DNA from: Muscardinus avellanarius
Taxonomy: Eukaryota; Chordata; Mammalia; Rodentia; Gliridae
NCBI GenBank assembly: GCA_963383645.1
Contig: OY726572.1
Coordinates: 67,897,738 to 67,961,737 of the forward strand
Direction of reading: 5' to 3'
Length of the DNA: 64,000 nt
Below the pieces are notes generated by a model. The model was not told the DNA's origin. It saw only the letters and a list, made by a program, of their open reading frames with translations, and made no database searches. Numbering within the stretch: position 1 is the stretch's first letter; each line of letters begins with the position of its first letter. A program made the translations under genes and the position numbers. Of the stretch, positions 1 through 10,852 are shown one piece after another.

Positions 1-84
1 ATCACACCCGGCTGGAAAGTTTTTAAAGGAGAAAATGTTCAATCTTTCTCACCAGAGATTTATGAAAATTTTTTATTTTTATTT

Positions 85-160
85 TTGCAGTACTAGGGAA
101 CTTAGGCCTTTTTGCATGCTAGGCAACCCCACAGCCATTGAGCTACACTTCCAGCCTTGA
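85..160 (-). mobile_element. ID-type SINE fragment
   Basis: A GCAGTACTAGG head, a TGCATGCTAGG stretch and CATTGAGCTACA match the reverse complement of a tRNA-derived ID unit. It is old and partial. The first 13 bases of the window are the end of another - strand B1-dID. Confidence 0.55.
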
Positions 161-541
161 TATTTTTTAAGATGTGTTTGTTGTGTAGCAATTAGTATGA
201 TATAACGTGCTCAGAGGGTGAGATCAAATAATAAGAAACAAATTTCAGTCTAGACTCAAGTGGCAAAATTCTAATATTCTGTTTACTCTCTTATAAAGTA
301 ATAGAGTTTACTCTCACTAAAGCAATGAGTGTTTTAGGGTGATGTATGAGGCAGTGATTAAGTTGGTAGTCCTCTATTGGGACTGAGCTAAGCCATGGAA
401 CTGTTTAGTCTAACAACTAAAGACCTCTTTAGATTTTAGGAAGTGAATGATTCAGAGCCTTTGCTGGTTTGTTCTCATGCTGGTCCTACAGACCATTCTA
501 TAGACAACACTGTAATCACCTCTCATAATTGTTATACCTAG

Positions 542-727
542 AGCCGGGCGTGGTGGCGCACGCTTGTAATCCCAGCATTCGGGAGGCTGAGACCGGAGGA
601 TCGCAGTTCGCGGACAGCCTCAGCTACTTAGTGAGGCCCTCTGCAACTCAGTGAGACCCGGTTTCAAAAGAAAGATAAAAACTAGGGCAGGGGGTGTAGC
701 TCGGAGGTCGAATGCCCCTGGGTTTCT
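542..727 (+). mobile_element. B1-dID SINE, subfamily A
   Basis: Full dimer: B1 head GCCGGGCGTGGTGGCGCACG, the diagnostic GTTCGCGGACAGCCTCAG, then ID tail GGGTGTAGCTCGGAGGTCGA. It is the cleanest subfamily A copy near the start of the window. Confidence 0.85.
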
Positions 728-867
728 GAGCTGTGTTTAGGAAAATAATTCAATTCTGTGGGTTGCATCTCAAAATTCTTGGTCTTTATGTCATCAACGG
801 TGCTTGAAAATCTTTTTAAGTTTCCTCTGTCAGCTCTTTCTCACCCCCTACCTTCATTCTTTTTTTT

Positions 868-1165
868 TCTTCTTGTGGTACTGAGGATGGAACCTAGGAA
901 CATTCTACCTCTGAGATACACCCCCAGCCCTATTTTTATTTTTATTTATATTTTTTGTGGGTCTGGGGATGGAACACAGGGCTGTTCGATCTCTGAGCTA
1001 CACCCTCTGCCTTATTTTTATTATTTTTATTTTTTATTTTGGAACCGGGTCTCACTGAGTTGTAGAGGGCCTCACTAAGTAGCTGAGGCTGTCCGCGAAC
1101 CACGATCCTCCGGTCTCAGCCTTCCGAATGCTGGGATTACAAGTGTGACCTACCATGCCTGGCAT
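868..1165 (-). mobile_element. B1-dID SINE with an extra ID unit
   Basis: Two ID heads in a row (868-930 and 958-1010), followed by one B1 part ending ACCATGCCTGGC. Either an ID unit was inserted or duplicated, or a 5'-truncated copy landed in the A-rich tail. Confidence 0.7.
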
Positions 1166-1274
1166 CCCATCTTCATTCTTACATTCAGGAGGTTACCATT
1201 TTAGCAGATTACCATTTCACAGAAGAGGGAGAGAACATAGCTTTTGTACCTTTTACTTTGATAATCTTGTGGCT

Positions 1275-1668
1275 TTTTTTTTGGGGGGGTATGGGAATTG
1301 AACCCAGGTCATTCTATTTCTGAGTTAAATCCCCAGCCCTATTTTATTTATTTATTTACTTTTTGTGGTACTGGGATTGAACCCAGAGTACTGGGATTGA
1401 ACCCAGAAGCATTCTATCTTCAAGCTATAACCCCAACCCCATTTTTTTTCTTTTTTAAAAATTTTTTTTGTGGTACTTACATTGAACCTAGGGGCATTCT
1501 ACTCTTGGCTATACATATAGCCCCATTTTTTATTCTTTATTTTGAAACAATGTCTCACTAAGTTGTAGAGAGCCTCACTAAGTAGCTGATGCTGGCTGCA
1601 AACCTGTGATCCTCCTGTCTCAGCCTTCCAAGTACTAGGATTACAAGCATGCGCCACCACACCTAGCT
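1275..1668 (-). mobile_element. B1-dID stack
   Basis: Three ID-like heads precede one B1 body. One head contains a short tandem duplication of GTACTGGGATTGAACCCAGA at about 1368-1408. The stack ends at CACCACACCTAGCT. Confidence 0.65.
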
Positions 1669-1714
1669 CAGATTTTATTTCTTATTTGGAAACAGGGTCT
1701 CAGCTAGATTGATG

Positions 1715-2130
1715 AGCATCTATTTCTGTCTACATATTTATGTATTCTGTGTATTTCATATAAATGGAATCATCATTTTTTAATGTATGTGACCATCTTT
1801 CATTTAGAAAATTCATCCTTCATATAGTATGTATTAGTGTTAGCATTTTATTTCTTTTAATGGCTGAATTGTTGTATGACTACAGAGTATTTTGTGTATC
1901 CATCCATCAGTTGATAGACATTTTTTTCTTCTGTCTTTAGCTATTAGACATAATGCTGCTATAAACATCTGTGTCCAAATTTTGTGTGGAAATACAGATT
2001 CATTCCTCTCTTAGGCATGTATCTAGGAGTAGAATTGCTGGGTAATTTTATATTTAACCATTTAAGGACCTGCCAGATTATTTTCCAAAGTGGCTATACT
2101 ATTTTAAGTTCCTACTAGCAGTTTATGAGA
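1715..2130 (-). mobile_element. Old L1M fragment
   Basis: Contains the well-known antisense L1 wording AGTAGAATTGCTGGGTAA, TTTTCCAAAGTGGCT and TTCCTACTAGCAGTTTATGAG, all diverged. No reading frame survives. Confidence 0.7.
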
Positions 2131-2263
2131 TTACAGGCTTGTGCCAGCACACCTGGCTTCAGGTTCCTTTTAAGGGTGTGCCAGTGGTAGTCAGACCAGC
2201 CTGGTTACGGAGCCAAAGTGAAGTTCTGAGGGCAAGCAGAGCTTTGTTGTTTGTGACTGCTTC

Positions 2264-2279
2264 AAATTCTAATAAGGAG
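2264..2279. repeat. 5' target-site duplication of the composite retroposon
   Basis: AAATTCTAATAAGGAG, identical to 4575-4590. The leading three A may be partly shared with the A tail, leaving a minimum TSD of 13 bp. Confidence 0.85.
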
Positions 2280-2760
2280 GCGCGGGGCACGCCGGACCCC
2301 TGGAAGAACCAGGGCCCCTGGCCGCAGGATCCTGGGCCCTGGGCGGGGGTCGCGCGGGGCACGCTGGACTCCCGGAAGAACCGGGACCCAGGCCGCAGGA
2401 CCCTGGGCCCCGGGCGGGGGTTGCGGGTGGCACGCTGGCACCCAGGAAGGCCCGAAGGCCCAGGCCGCAAGGTCCTGGGCCCCGGGCCCCGGGCAGGGGT
2501 CGCATGGGGCACGCTGGCCCCCCCCCGGAAGAACCGGGGTCTGGGCTGTAGGCCCTGGGCCCCGGGCGGGGGTCGTGCAGGGCACGCCGGTTCCCCGGAA
2601 GGACCGGGGTTTGGGCCGCAAGGCCCTGGGTCCTGGGCAGGGGTCGCGCAGGACCCGGTGGCCCCCCGGAGGGTCCGGAGGCCCGGGCTGAAAGGTCCAG
2701 TGCCCTGGGCGGGGGCCAGGCAGCCCGGCCTACCCCCGGGAAGGCATGGTGCCGGGTAGG
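2280..2760 (+). repeat. GC-rich minisatellite A, about 70-bp unit
   Basis: About six and a half imperfect units, each running GGCACGC(C/T)GG - GGAAG(A)ACCGGG - GGCCGCA(A)GG - CCTGGGCCCCGGGCGGGGGT. It is very CpG-rich. Few stops occur on either strand, which explains the long but meaningless ORFs here. Confidence 0.85.
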
Positions 2761-3049
2761 AGGCCGCGCCCGAGTTCTTGGAGGCCCGGTACCAAACAGG
2801 AGGCACAGCTGTGGGTACAGAGGAACCCAGCACTGCTGTGCTGTGCCAGGACGTGTTGCGCATAGAAAAGCAGATTTTGCTCTGCGCGGTGAGACTGTTG
2901 GACTCCGGTCTTGGAAGGGAGGAGAGAAAAAAAAATTCATTGCTACTGAGTGCCTGATCCCACAACCTCCTCAAACCATACATACTGTCTTCTCTTATTT
3001 AAAAAAAAAAAAAGGAAAGAAAGAAAAGAAAAATATCGGAGAGGTCAAG

Positions 3050-3541
3050 ATAGCCATGGCGGCTGCCAGGATAATGGTGATGCAGACAAAACTTATCCAA
3101 CTGAACTGGAACTTTTGGAAAAATTCCCCGTGAAGGAGGACTGCTTCTTCTCTACATCCTTAAGAATCCTGTACATCACCTGTAAGGAGAGAGTTTAGCG
3201 GAGACCTAGGAGAAAGGCGGTGTTGGAAGCGGTTGCCGCGATGGCGGTGGACACTTGTATTTGGGAGAGGCAGAAATCTGATCCTACCAACCTTATCTTC
3301 TGGAGAAATTACCCCAAACGTTGAATGCTATTGTCATGCATGCTTAAGAACACTGGACAACATGCAGTGTGGAGAAAGAGCTTGGGAAAGATTTGAAATG
3401 GTGGAGGCAGTGGCAATGGCAGTGGCCAGTACTCAGGGGAGGCAGAGATCTGATGGATCACACCTGGAACTTTTGAAGAAATAACCCCAGAGGCAGAATG
3501 CTACTACCACGCACCCTCGGGAACGTGCTGGGTGAAGAGGG
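3050..3541 (+). repeat. Diverged monomers resembling a rodent L1 promoter
   Basis: Three related blocks start near 3053, 3226 and 3403. Each begins with a GATGGCGG- or GGCAGTGG-like motif and continues through a GAGGCAGA(A/G)ATCTGAT and AACTTTTGGA/GAAG core to ATGCTA. Similar ATGGCGGC starts occur in mammalian L1 5' UTRs. The relationship is inferred from layout, not from a match. Confidence 0.5.
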
Positions 3542-3546
3542 TGCTT

Positions 3547-4196
3547 GGATCAGAGCCTGCCGAGGGGTGAGGCTGGTGATGGGGACAGCAAAGCCAGGAT
3601 TGGAGCCTGCCGTGAGGCATGGCCGGTGCTGGGGCCTCTGAGGCTGGGATCAGAGCCTGCCGAGGGGTTAGGCCGGTGCTGGGGTCAGTGAGGCTGGGAT
3701 CAGAGCCTGCTGTGAGGCAAGGCCGGTGCTGGGGCCTCCGAGGCCGGGATAGGAGCCTGCCGATGGGTTAGGCCGGTGCTGGGGCCAGTGAGGCTGGGAT
3801 CAGAGCCTGCTGTGAGGCAAGGCTGGTGCTGGGGCCTCTGAGGCCTGGATTGGAGCCTGCCGAGGGGTAAGGCTGGTGCCGGGGCCAGCGAGGCCAGGAT
3901 CGGAGCCTGTTGTGAGGCAAGGCCGGTGCTGGGGCCTCCGAGGCCAGGATAGGAGCCTGCCGAGGGGTTAGGCTGGTGCCAGGGTCAGCGAGGCTGGGAT
4001 TGGAGTCTGCCTTGAGGTAAGGTTGGTGTTGGGGCCTCTGAGGCCAGGATCAGAGCCAGCCAAGGGGTTAGGCTGGTGTGGGGGCCAGCGAGGCCAGAAT
4101 TGGGGCCTCCCATAAGGAAAGGCCGGTGCTGGAGCAAGCGAGGTTAGGATCAGACCTCCGGGTGGCCAGGCCACAACTGGGGCTGTCAAGAGTGGG
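3547..4196 (+). repeat. Minisatellite B, exact 50-bp period with 100-bp dimer
   Basis: GGAT- or GAAT-type unit starts fall at 3547, 3597, 3647 and every 50 bases to 4147. The units alternate between a GAGGGGTTAGGC...CAGTGAGGCTG type and a TGTGAGGCAAGGC...CCTCCGAGGCC type, giving a 100-bp higher-order repeat. No indels disturb the phase over twelve full units. Confidence 0.92.
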
Positions 4197-4239
4197 ATCG
4201 GAACTTGCAACGCAGCATGCACAGAGAAATATCACAGAA

Positions 4240-4577
4240 AATAAAAACCAGATGCTTCCCCTAATTAGCAAAAACTAGGAAGAAAGGGGTAACAGGAGGA
4301 GGTCGAGTTGTAGAAAGGGCCCTATAGTGAAGTAATTAAGGTGACCAATCAGAGGGGATGGGAGGGGGGAGGATGGAACCTCTTTAAAACTCAGGAGCTA
4401 CATAAACAAATGTATCAAAGATAATCACCATTCAAGCATGGGCTCGAGGGAGGGGGAGGGAATGGGATGGGGACTGGATGAGGGCTAATTGGATGATGTG
4501 TGCTTGTATATCCTCTCAAGTCTTGTATCCCAATGTGATGTATGATTACAATGCACCAATACAAATATTTAAAAAAA
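4240..4577 (+). mobile_element. L1-like 3' end of the composite retroposon
   Basis: A G-rich purine tract (AGGGAGGGGGAGGGAATGGG at about 4447) is followed by an AT-rich end with GTGATGTATGATTACAATGC and a short A7 tail at 4571-4577. A polypurine tract just before the tail is a usual feature of L1 3' UTRs. Confidence 0.55.
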
Positions 4578-4590
4578 TTCTAATAAGGAG
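4575..4590. repeat. 3' target-site duplication of the composite retroposon
   Basis: Second copy of the 16-bp direct repeat, immediately after the short A tail. Confidence 0.85.
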
Positions 4591-4645
4591 TTTCCTAAGT
4601 CAGTTAGTCAGTCAATCATTCATTCAGTCTGTCAGTTTGTCTGTC

Positions 4646-4836
4646 TGCAGTACTAGGCATGGAACCCAGGGGCATTCTACACCCCTAGCCCTATTTTTTA
4701 TTTTTTATTTTGAAACAGTCTCACTGAGTTGCAAAGGGCCTCATTAAGCAATAGCTGAGGCTGTCCTTGAACCTTGATTCTTCTCTGTCAGCCTCCCAAA
4801 TGCTGGGATTACAAGTGTGTGCCACCACGCCTGGCT
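4646..4836 (-). mobile_element. B1-dID SINE
   Basis: ID tail GTACTAGGCATGGAACCCAG through to B1 start CACCACGCCTGGCT. It lies just downstream of a (GTCA)n-like run. Confidence 0.85.
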
Positions 4837-5452
4837 AAGTTTTTCTTATACTCTGTTTCTAGGAAAAACTGCAGTTGTAGTCCCCTGCAACCAGACATTC
4901 ATGCCATCTTGCTGTGACTGCTTGGCTGTATTTTGCCTGCCTCTTAATGCCTGTTAGTATTGTAGAGGAGAGGGTAGGAGATGGAAGAGGAGTCAGCTGC
5001 CCTCCAAATCCCTCGAAAGATGAAATGGGAGTGAAGGTATGTCCCAAACTCAGCATGCAAAAGGTGGCTTCCTGAGAGGTAGATGAAAGTGGTAAGAAAC
5101 CAGATAGGACACCAAGGGAGACTGGAAGAAATAGGCAACACCTACTGGAAAATAGGTTATAATGCACTTGCAGGCTGCTCTTAAGTGGGGGGAAAGGGCT
5201 GAGAATGGGATAGGGAAAGCTGTTTTGACTAAAAAAATGAGGACTTTGGTTTTTGGTATTTTTCTGGATCTCAGTAGGCTAGATGTTGGGATGTCCCTAT
5301 AGCTTAGTTCCAGAATGGGGTGTCTGTATTTACTGCATTAATAGTCATATTTGACTCTTATAAAAAGTTATCAGTGGTTGGTACAGGTCCTGTTAGGAAA
5401 CTTAATGTACAGTTCGTTTTTTTGTTTTTTTGTTTTTTTTTTGTTTGTGTGT

Positions 5453-5945
5453 GTATGTGGTACTGGGGATGGAACCCAGAGGCCTTCTACCTCTGGGCTG
5501 TACCCTCAACCCTAATTTATTTGGAAATAGAGTCTTGCTAAATTGCTGACAACCTCACTAAGTTGCTGAGGCTGGATTGGAGCATGCAGTCCTCTTGTTT
5601 TAGCCTCCCAAGTACTGGGATTACGAGAGCTTGCGCCACCACACCTAGCCTGTATTTTTTGTTTATTTGTTTGTTTGTTTAAGTGTCAACATGGGAGACA
5701 ATTGATTCTTGTGTTTGTATCTACTGGGGAAATCAAGAAGCAGTAAAGGGCAAAAACATGAATGCCTGGAATCTTAGTACTGTGGAAGCTGAGACAGGAG
5801 GCTTGCAGGTTTGAGGCCAGCCTCACCAAATTAATGAGACTGTCAGCAACTTTGTGATACCCTATTTCAAAATAAAAATTAAAAAGGGCTGAAGGGATGT
5901 GGTGTAGCTCAGAGACAGAATGCCCCTGGGTTCAATTTCCAGTAT
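5453..5945. mobile_element. Two B1-dID SINEs in opposite orientation
   Basis: A - copy at 5453-5650 (GTGGTACTGGGGATGG...CACCACACCTAGCC) and a + copy at 5756-5945 ending GGGTTCAATTTCCAGTAT. A (TTTG)n run separates them. The region 4840-5450 before them shows no recognisable element. Confidence 0.8.
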
Positions 5946-6104
5946 AATTTTTTTTTTTTTTTTTTGCCATTTGCAAGCCTTTGTGACAGCTAGTATTTTG
6001 ATAATAATTGCATTGACTTTAGATCAGATTGGGAAAATCATTTTAATAATTCTTCTGATTCATGAACATGGACTATCTTTTCATTTATTTAGATTTTTTT
6101 TTCT

Positions 6105-6303
6105 TCTTGGTATTAGGGATTGAACCTAGGGACATTCAGTCTCTGAGCTACACACCAGCCCTATTTTATTTTGTATTTTGTAACAGAGTCTCATTAAGTT
6201 TCCGAGGGGCCTTGTAAATTGCAAAGGATGGCCTTTAACCTGCAATCCTTCTGTCTCATCCTTCCAAGTACTGGAATTACAAGTATGTGTCACCATACCC
6301 ATC
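6105..6303 (-). mobile_element. B1-dID SINE, old copy
   Basis: GGTATTAGGGATTGAACCTA head and CACCATACCCATCTGA end. Clearly diverged from the consensus. Confidence 0.75.
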
Positions 6304-6519
6304 TGAGATCTTTAAGTTTGTTCAGTAATGTTTGTACTTTCCAGAATTTAACATCCTAATTAAATAAAATATTAAAACTAATTAAAATTTCCTAATTTTT
6401 AGAAATAATTGTCTTAATTTTCTTAAAGTAGGATAATTTAAGAAAATTTTATATTTTGATTTTTTTGATACTATCCTAAATGTATTTATTTTCTTAATTT
6501 TATTAAAAAAATTTTTTTT

Positions 6520-6784
6520 TGTGATACTGGGGATTGAACACAGGGGCATTCTACTTCTGATCTATATCCCTAGCCTTTTTTTTTTGTGTGTGTGTGGTTC
6601 TAGGTATTGAACTCAGGGACATTTTACCTCTGAGCTATACTCCTATCCCTATTTTATTTTGAGACAGGATCCCTCACCAAGTTGTGGAGGGCACCAGAAA
6701 TTGGCGAGGCTGTCCATGAACCTGCGATCCTCCTGCCTCAGCCTCCCAAGTACTGGGAATACAAGAGTGTGCTACCATGCCGGC
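6520..6784 (-). mobile_element. B1-dID SINE with doubled ID head
   Basis: ID heads at about 6520 and 6594 precede a single B1 body ending TACCATGCCGGCT. Confidence 0.75.
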
Positions 6785-7451
6785 TGATAATTTCAGTCAT
6801 CTTGAATTTAAGACTTTTTTTGTGGCTTGACATATGGTATAGTCTGGTAATATTCCTTGTGAACTTGAGAAGAATGTATATTTTGTTGGTATTGGGTGGA
6901 GCATTTTCTATATGTATATTAAATTTGGTTGGTCTTTAATGTTGTTTAAGTCCTCTGTTCCTCTCTTAATCTTTAGTTTCACAGTTTATTCATTGATGTC
7001 TCCCACTGCTATTGTAGACTTCTCTTCAGTTTTGTCAGTTACTTAAAAATATTTAGCAGTTGTGATGTTTGGCAAACATATGTATAATTGTTATATCTTA
7101 TTGGCTGACCCTTTCATCATTATATAATGTCTTTCTTTATCTATTCTTATAGTTATTTCAATGTATGTTTGTATGATATTAGTATAGCAACTCCTGCTCA
7201 CTTTTGCTTATCATTTGCTTTCAGCCTATGTTTTCTTTGTTCTAAAGTAAATATCTTACATAGCATATTGTTTGGTACTGTTTAAATTCTATCTTTATTT
7301 CTTTTTGTAATTTCTTCATTCTTTCATAACTTTTTATTTTTCCTCTCTTTTTACCTTTCTTTGTGTTGAGTTATTTCTTTTGTAGTTATGTTTTGATTAC
7401 TTTCTCATTTCCTTTTGTGTAAATTCTATAGCTATTTCTTTCTTCTTTTTT

Positions 7452-7625
7452 TGTGATACTGGGGATACCTCTGGGCTACATCCTTGGCCCTATTTTTTGT
7501 TTTTTATTTTGAAATAAGGTCTTACTGAGGCCTCACTAAGTACCTGAAACTGGCCGTGAACCGGCAATCCTCCTGTCTCAGTCTCCCAAGTACTGGGATT
7601 ATAATCACGTGCTACTGTGCCCAGC
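7452..7625 (-). mobile_element. B1-dID SINE, head shortened
   Basis: The ID part has lost about 20 bases (GGGGATACCTCTGGGC). The B1 part ends GCTACTGTGCCCAGCT. Confidence 0.75.
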
Positions 7626-7688
7626 TTCTCTATAGCTATTTCTATATGGGAATTTCACAAAACTTTCTTGGAGAAGAACAGTTTGTTT

Positions 7689-7916
7689 AAAGTGATAACA
7701 ACTTTGAGACTGGGCGTGGTGGCGCACGCTTGTAATCCCCGCGCTTGGGAGGCAGAGACAGGAGGATCTTGGAGGTTCGAAGCCAGCCGTGTGCTGGTTT
7801 AGGAGACCCTGTTTCCAAATAAAAATGTAAAAACAGGTCTGGGAGTGTAGCCCGGAGGTAGAAGGGCTTCCAGGAACCCCAGTACCACACACACAAAAAA
7901 GTGATAACAACTTTGA
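7689..7916 (+). mobile_element. B1-dID SINE, subfamily B/C, with perfect TSD
   Basis: The 19-bp duplication AAAGTGATAACAACTTTGA lies at 7689-7707 and 7898-7916. Between them is a B1 head, a shortened middle (AGCCAGCCGTGTGCTGG) and tail GTCTGGGAGTGTAGCCCGGA. The perfect TSD marks a recent insertion. Confidence 0.9.
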
Positions 7917-8249
7917 TTGAATAAGAAAATGAGTCTTTTATAGCTCTGCCCCCAATTTATTTTATAGACATTACAAGTTACATCTTTAAGAATTGTTTAC
8001 TCTAACATAGATTTATAGTTACTTTTTAGTTTGTCTTTTAAATCCTATAAAGGAATTAGAAATGGAGTTACCAGAATGCCAATAGTACATGTTTTTGTTT
8101 GTATATTTATCTTTATTAGAGAACTTTATATTTTTCCTTGGGTTCAAGTAATTAATGCCTTTCACATTTTGTTGAGGGTTGGTCTAGTGGTAATAAGATC
8201 TCTCAACTTTTATTTATCCGTGAATGTCTTGATCCCCCCCCCCCTTTTT

Positions 8250-8986
8250 TTGGTGGTACTGGGGACCCAGGGTATTCTATCTCTAAGCTCTGTTCCCACC
8301 ACTTCTTATTTTTGGTTTGAAACAGGGTCTAGATAGGTTGCTGAGCGTCTTGCCAAGTTGTTGAGCTGGTCTCAAACCTGCAGTCCTCCTTCGTCTCCCA
8401 AGTACTGGGATTACTGGTGTGTGCTGTCATGCCTGGCTTCCCTTTCAATTTTTAAGGGCAGTTTTACTGGATATAGTATTTTCAGTTGACAGACACCCCT
8501 GTCCCCAGCACTTTAAATATATCATAGTATTGCTCTTTAGATTGCAGGATTTTTTGTTGAAAGATCTATTAATCATCATGCTGGAGCTACCTTATGTTGA
8601 GTTGCTTTTTTGTTGCTTTCAAATTTCTCTTTAAATAGTTTGTAATATTTCATTGTATAGGTTCCTTTGGGGTTACCAGGAACATGTAGTTCATTAAGCT
8701 TGCGATTTTTTCCTCAAATAGGGAATGTGTACAAATACTTTGTCTTCAAAGACTCTAATAGTCAGGTGTGGTGGTGCACACTTGTAATCCCAGTACTTGG
8801 GAGGCTGACACATGAGGATCAGGTTTGAAGCCAGCCTCAGCTACTTAGTGAGGCTCTCAGCAACTTAGTGAAACCCTGTTTCCAAATAAAATGTGAACTT
8901 GGTCTGGGAGTGTAGCCTAGAGGTAGAAGGCCCCTGGGTTCCATCCCCAGTACCACTAAAATAAAATAAAATAAAATAAAATAAAA
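8250..8986. mobile_element. Two B1-dID SINEs
   Basis: A - copy at 8250-8439, then a + copy at 8762-8986 whose tail runs into (AAAAT)n. Antisense L1M-like sequence lies between them. Confidence 0.75.
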
Positions 8987-9129
8987 AAGACTATTTCTCT
9001 CTTCTGTTTTTCTGGAATTCCCATAAGGAGTATGCTTAATTATGTCCTGAAGTCCTTTAGGCTCTCTTTCCTTCCCTTCATTTCTGTTATGTTCCTTAAT
9101 ATTTTTTTATTTATTTTATTTTATTTTTT

Positions 9130-9560
9130 TTTGCGGGTGGGGATGGAACCTAGGGGCATTCAACCTCTGAGCTACAGCCCCTGCCCTATTTTTTATTCTT
9201 TATTTTGAAACCAAGTCTCACTTAGCTTCAGAAGGCCTCGCTAAGTAGCTGAGCTGAGGCTGTCTGCGAACCACAATCCTTTTGCTCCTCAGAATAGATA
9301 ATTTTTAATGTGCTGTATTGCTGTATTCCCGTTTGCTAACTTTAGCTGGGCGTGGTAGCTCACACCTGTAATCCCAGTACTTGGCAGGCTGAGACAGGAG
9401 GATCAAAGGTGCAAAGATAGTCTAAGCAACCTAGGGAGACCCAGCATAGAAACTAGTGAGACTTTGTTTCAAAACAAAAAAATCAAAGGTCTGGGGGTGT
9501 AGGTCAGAGGTAGAATGCCCCCAGTTCAGTCTGCAGTAAAAACACACAAACATACACCCC
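9130..9560. mobile_element. Two B1-dID SINEs, the first truncated
   Basis: The - copy at 9130-9290 lacks the last 50 bases or so of the B1 head. The + copy at 9343-9560 starts AGCTGGGCGTGGTAGCTCAC and ends in an AAACACACAAAC tail. Confidence 0.75.
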
Positions 9561-9805
9561 TCAAAAATGTTTGCTAATTCTTTCTGTTTATATTTTCTGT
9601 TAAAACCCTTTGAATTTTTCAACTCAGTTTGATTTTTAGCTCCAGAATTTGTCTCTTTTCTTAGAATATTTATATTTTTGTTGATATTTTTACCTTGTTC
9701 CTATATAATTTTCTTGATACCATTTAGTTCATGTTTTCCTTTAGCTCATTCAGCAGGTTTAAGATAGTTGTTTAAAAATCTTTGTCAAATCAGTCAGAGA
9801 TTTGT

Positions 9806-10027
9806 GGTTTTTTTTTTTTTTTTTTTTTTGTGGTACTGGGGGTAGAACCCAGAAGCTTTCTACCTCCAGGCTATACTCCCAGGCTTTTTTTATTTTATTT
9901 GGAAATAGGGTCTCACTAAGTTGCTGAGAGCCTCACTAAGTAGCTGAGGCTGGCTTCGAACCTGTGTGATCCTCCTGTCTCAGCCTCCCAAGCATGGGGA
10001 TTACAAGCGTGCACCACCACGCCTGGC
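9806..10027 (-). mobile_element. B1-dID SINE, subfamily B
   Basis: A T21 run is followed by GTGGTACTGGGGGTAGAACC, then TCGAACCTGTGTGATCC and CACCACGCCTGGC. Confidence 0.85.
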
Positions 10028-10360
10028 GAGATTTGTGTTTCTTTAGGGTTAGTTTCTATAGATTATTTTGTCCCTTTAAGTGGGTCATATTTTCTTGCTT
10101 CTTTGTATGCTGTGTGTGTGTTTTTTTTGTTGTTGTTGTTGAAAATTGGGCATTTGTAAAAGACACAAAAACTAGCCACCTTTCCTAGGCTTTGCAGACT
10201 GGTTTTGGGCAGGGGTCTTTACGGCCTAGTATATATATACCCTCTGACCTTCTGACCAGGGAAAGACCTTCACTGCCCATTGTCTTCAAACCATTTCTGG
10301 GAATGTGTCTTCCATGGACATGTGCTTGTGTTTTTATACGCTCCTCCATACTCTCAGTTC

Positions 10361-10812
10361 CTTTTTTTTTTTTTTTTTTTTGGTGGTACTGGGGATTGAA
10401 CCCAGGGGGATTCTGCCTCTGAGCTTCAACTGTAATTCTATTTTTTTTTTTTTTTTTTTTTAGAAACAGGGCCTCATTAGCCAGGCCTGGTGGCACACGC
10501 TTGTAATCCCCGCACTTGGGAGGCTGAGACAGGATCACACAGGTTTGAAGCCAGCCTCAGCTACTTAGTGAGACTTTCAGCAAACTAGTGAGACCCTGTT
10601 TCTAAATAAAATATAAAATAGGTCTGGGAGTGTAGCCCGGAGGTAGAAAGCCCCCGGGTTCCACCCTCAGTACCTGGGTTGGGGGGAAGGACTGAAATAG
10701 GGTTTCACTAAATTGTGGAGGGCCTTGAATTGCTGAGACGGTCCATGAACCTGTAATTCTCCTGTCTCATCGTCCTGAGTACTAGGATTACAGGTGTCAC
10801 CATGCTCAGTTC
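10361..10812. mobile_element. Nested SINEs of opposite strand
   Basis: A - strand B1-dID (ID part 10361-10483, B1 part 10690-10812) is split by a + strand subfamily B copy (10484-10675). The inner copy is therefore younger. Confidence 0.75.
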
Positions 10813-10852
10813 AAGTATTCAGTTCCTTTTATTTATTTAAATTTTTCATTTT

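Larger units (their letters stand above)
2264..4590 (+). mobile_element. Composite VNTR-bearing retroposon with perfect TSDs
   Basis: A 16-bp direct repeat (AAATTCTAATAAGGAG) sits at both ends. Between the copies, in order, are GC-rich 70-bp tandem units (2280-2760), a unique block, an A-rich run (3001-3035), diverged monomers of about 175 bp starting with ATGGCGG-type motifs (about 3050-3541), an exactly phased 50-bp minisatellite (3547-4196) and an L1-like 3' end with a G-rich purine tract and a short A tail. Direct repeats, an A tail and a 5' cleavage context of C/AAATT indicate L1-machinery retroposition. No ORF with a recognisable domain is present, so the element looks non-autonomous. 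I cannot name the family. It could be an internally deleted L1 or an SVA-like composite. It is CpG-rich compared with the AT-rich intron around it. Confidence 0.82.

Noticed and set aside
758..1561. Many 60-120-codon ORFs with Phe-rich runs and motifs such as GTGDGTQGHSTSELHP
   Set aside because: The same peptides recur wherever a - strand B1-dID occurs. They are translated SINE sequence with T-runs, not genes.
2139..2983. Overlapping long ORFs on both strands (206 and 274 codons) rich in Pro, Gly, Arg and Ala
   Set aside because: They arise because the GC-rich 70-bp minisatellite rarely contains stops. The peptides are just the tandem unit translated, and both strands are open at once.
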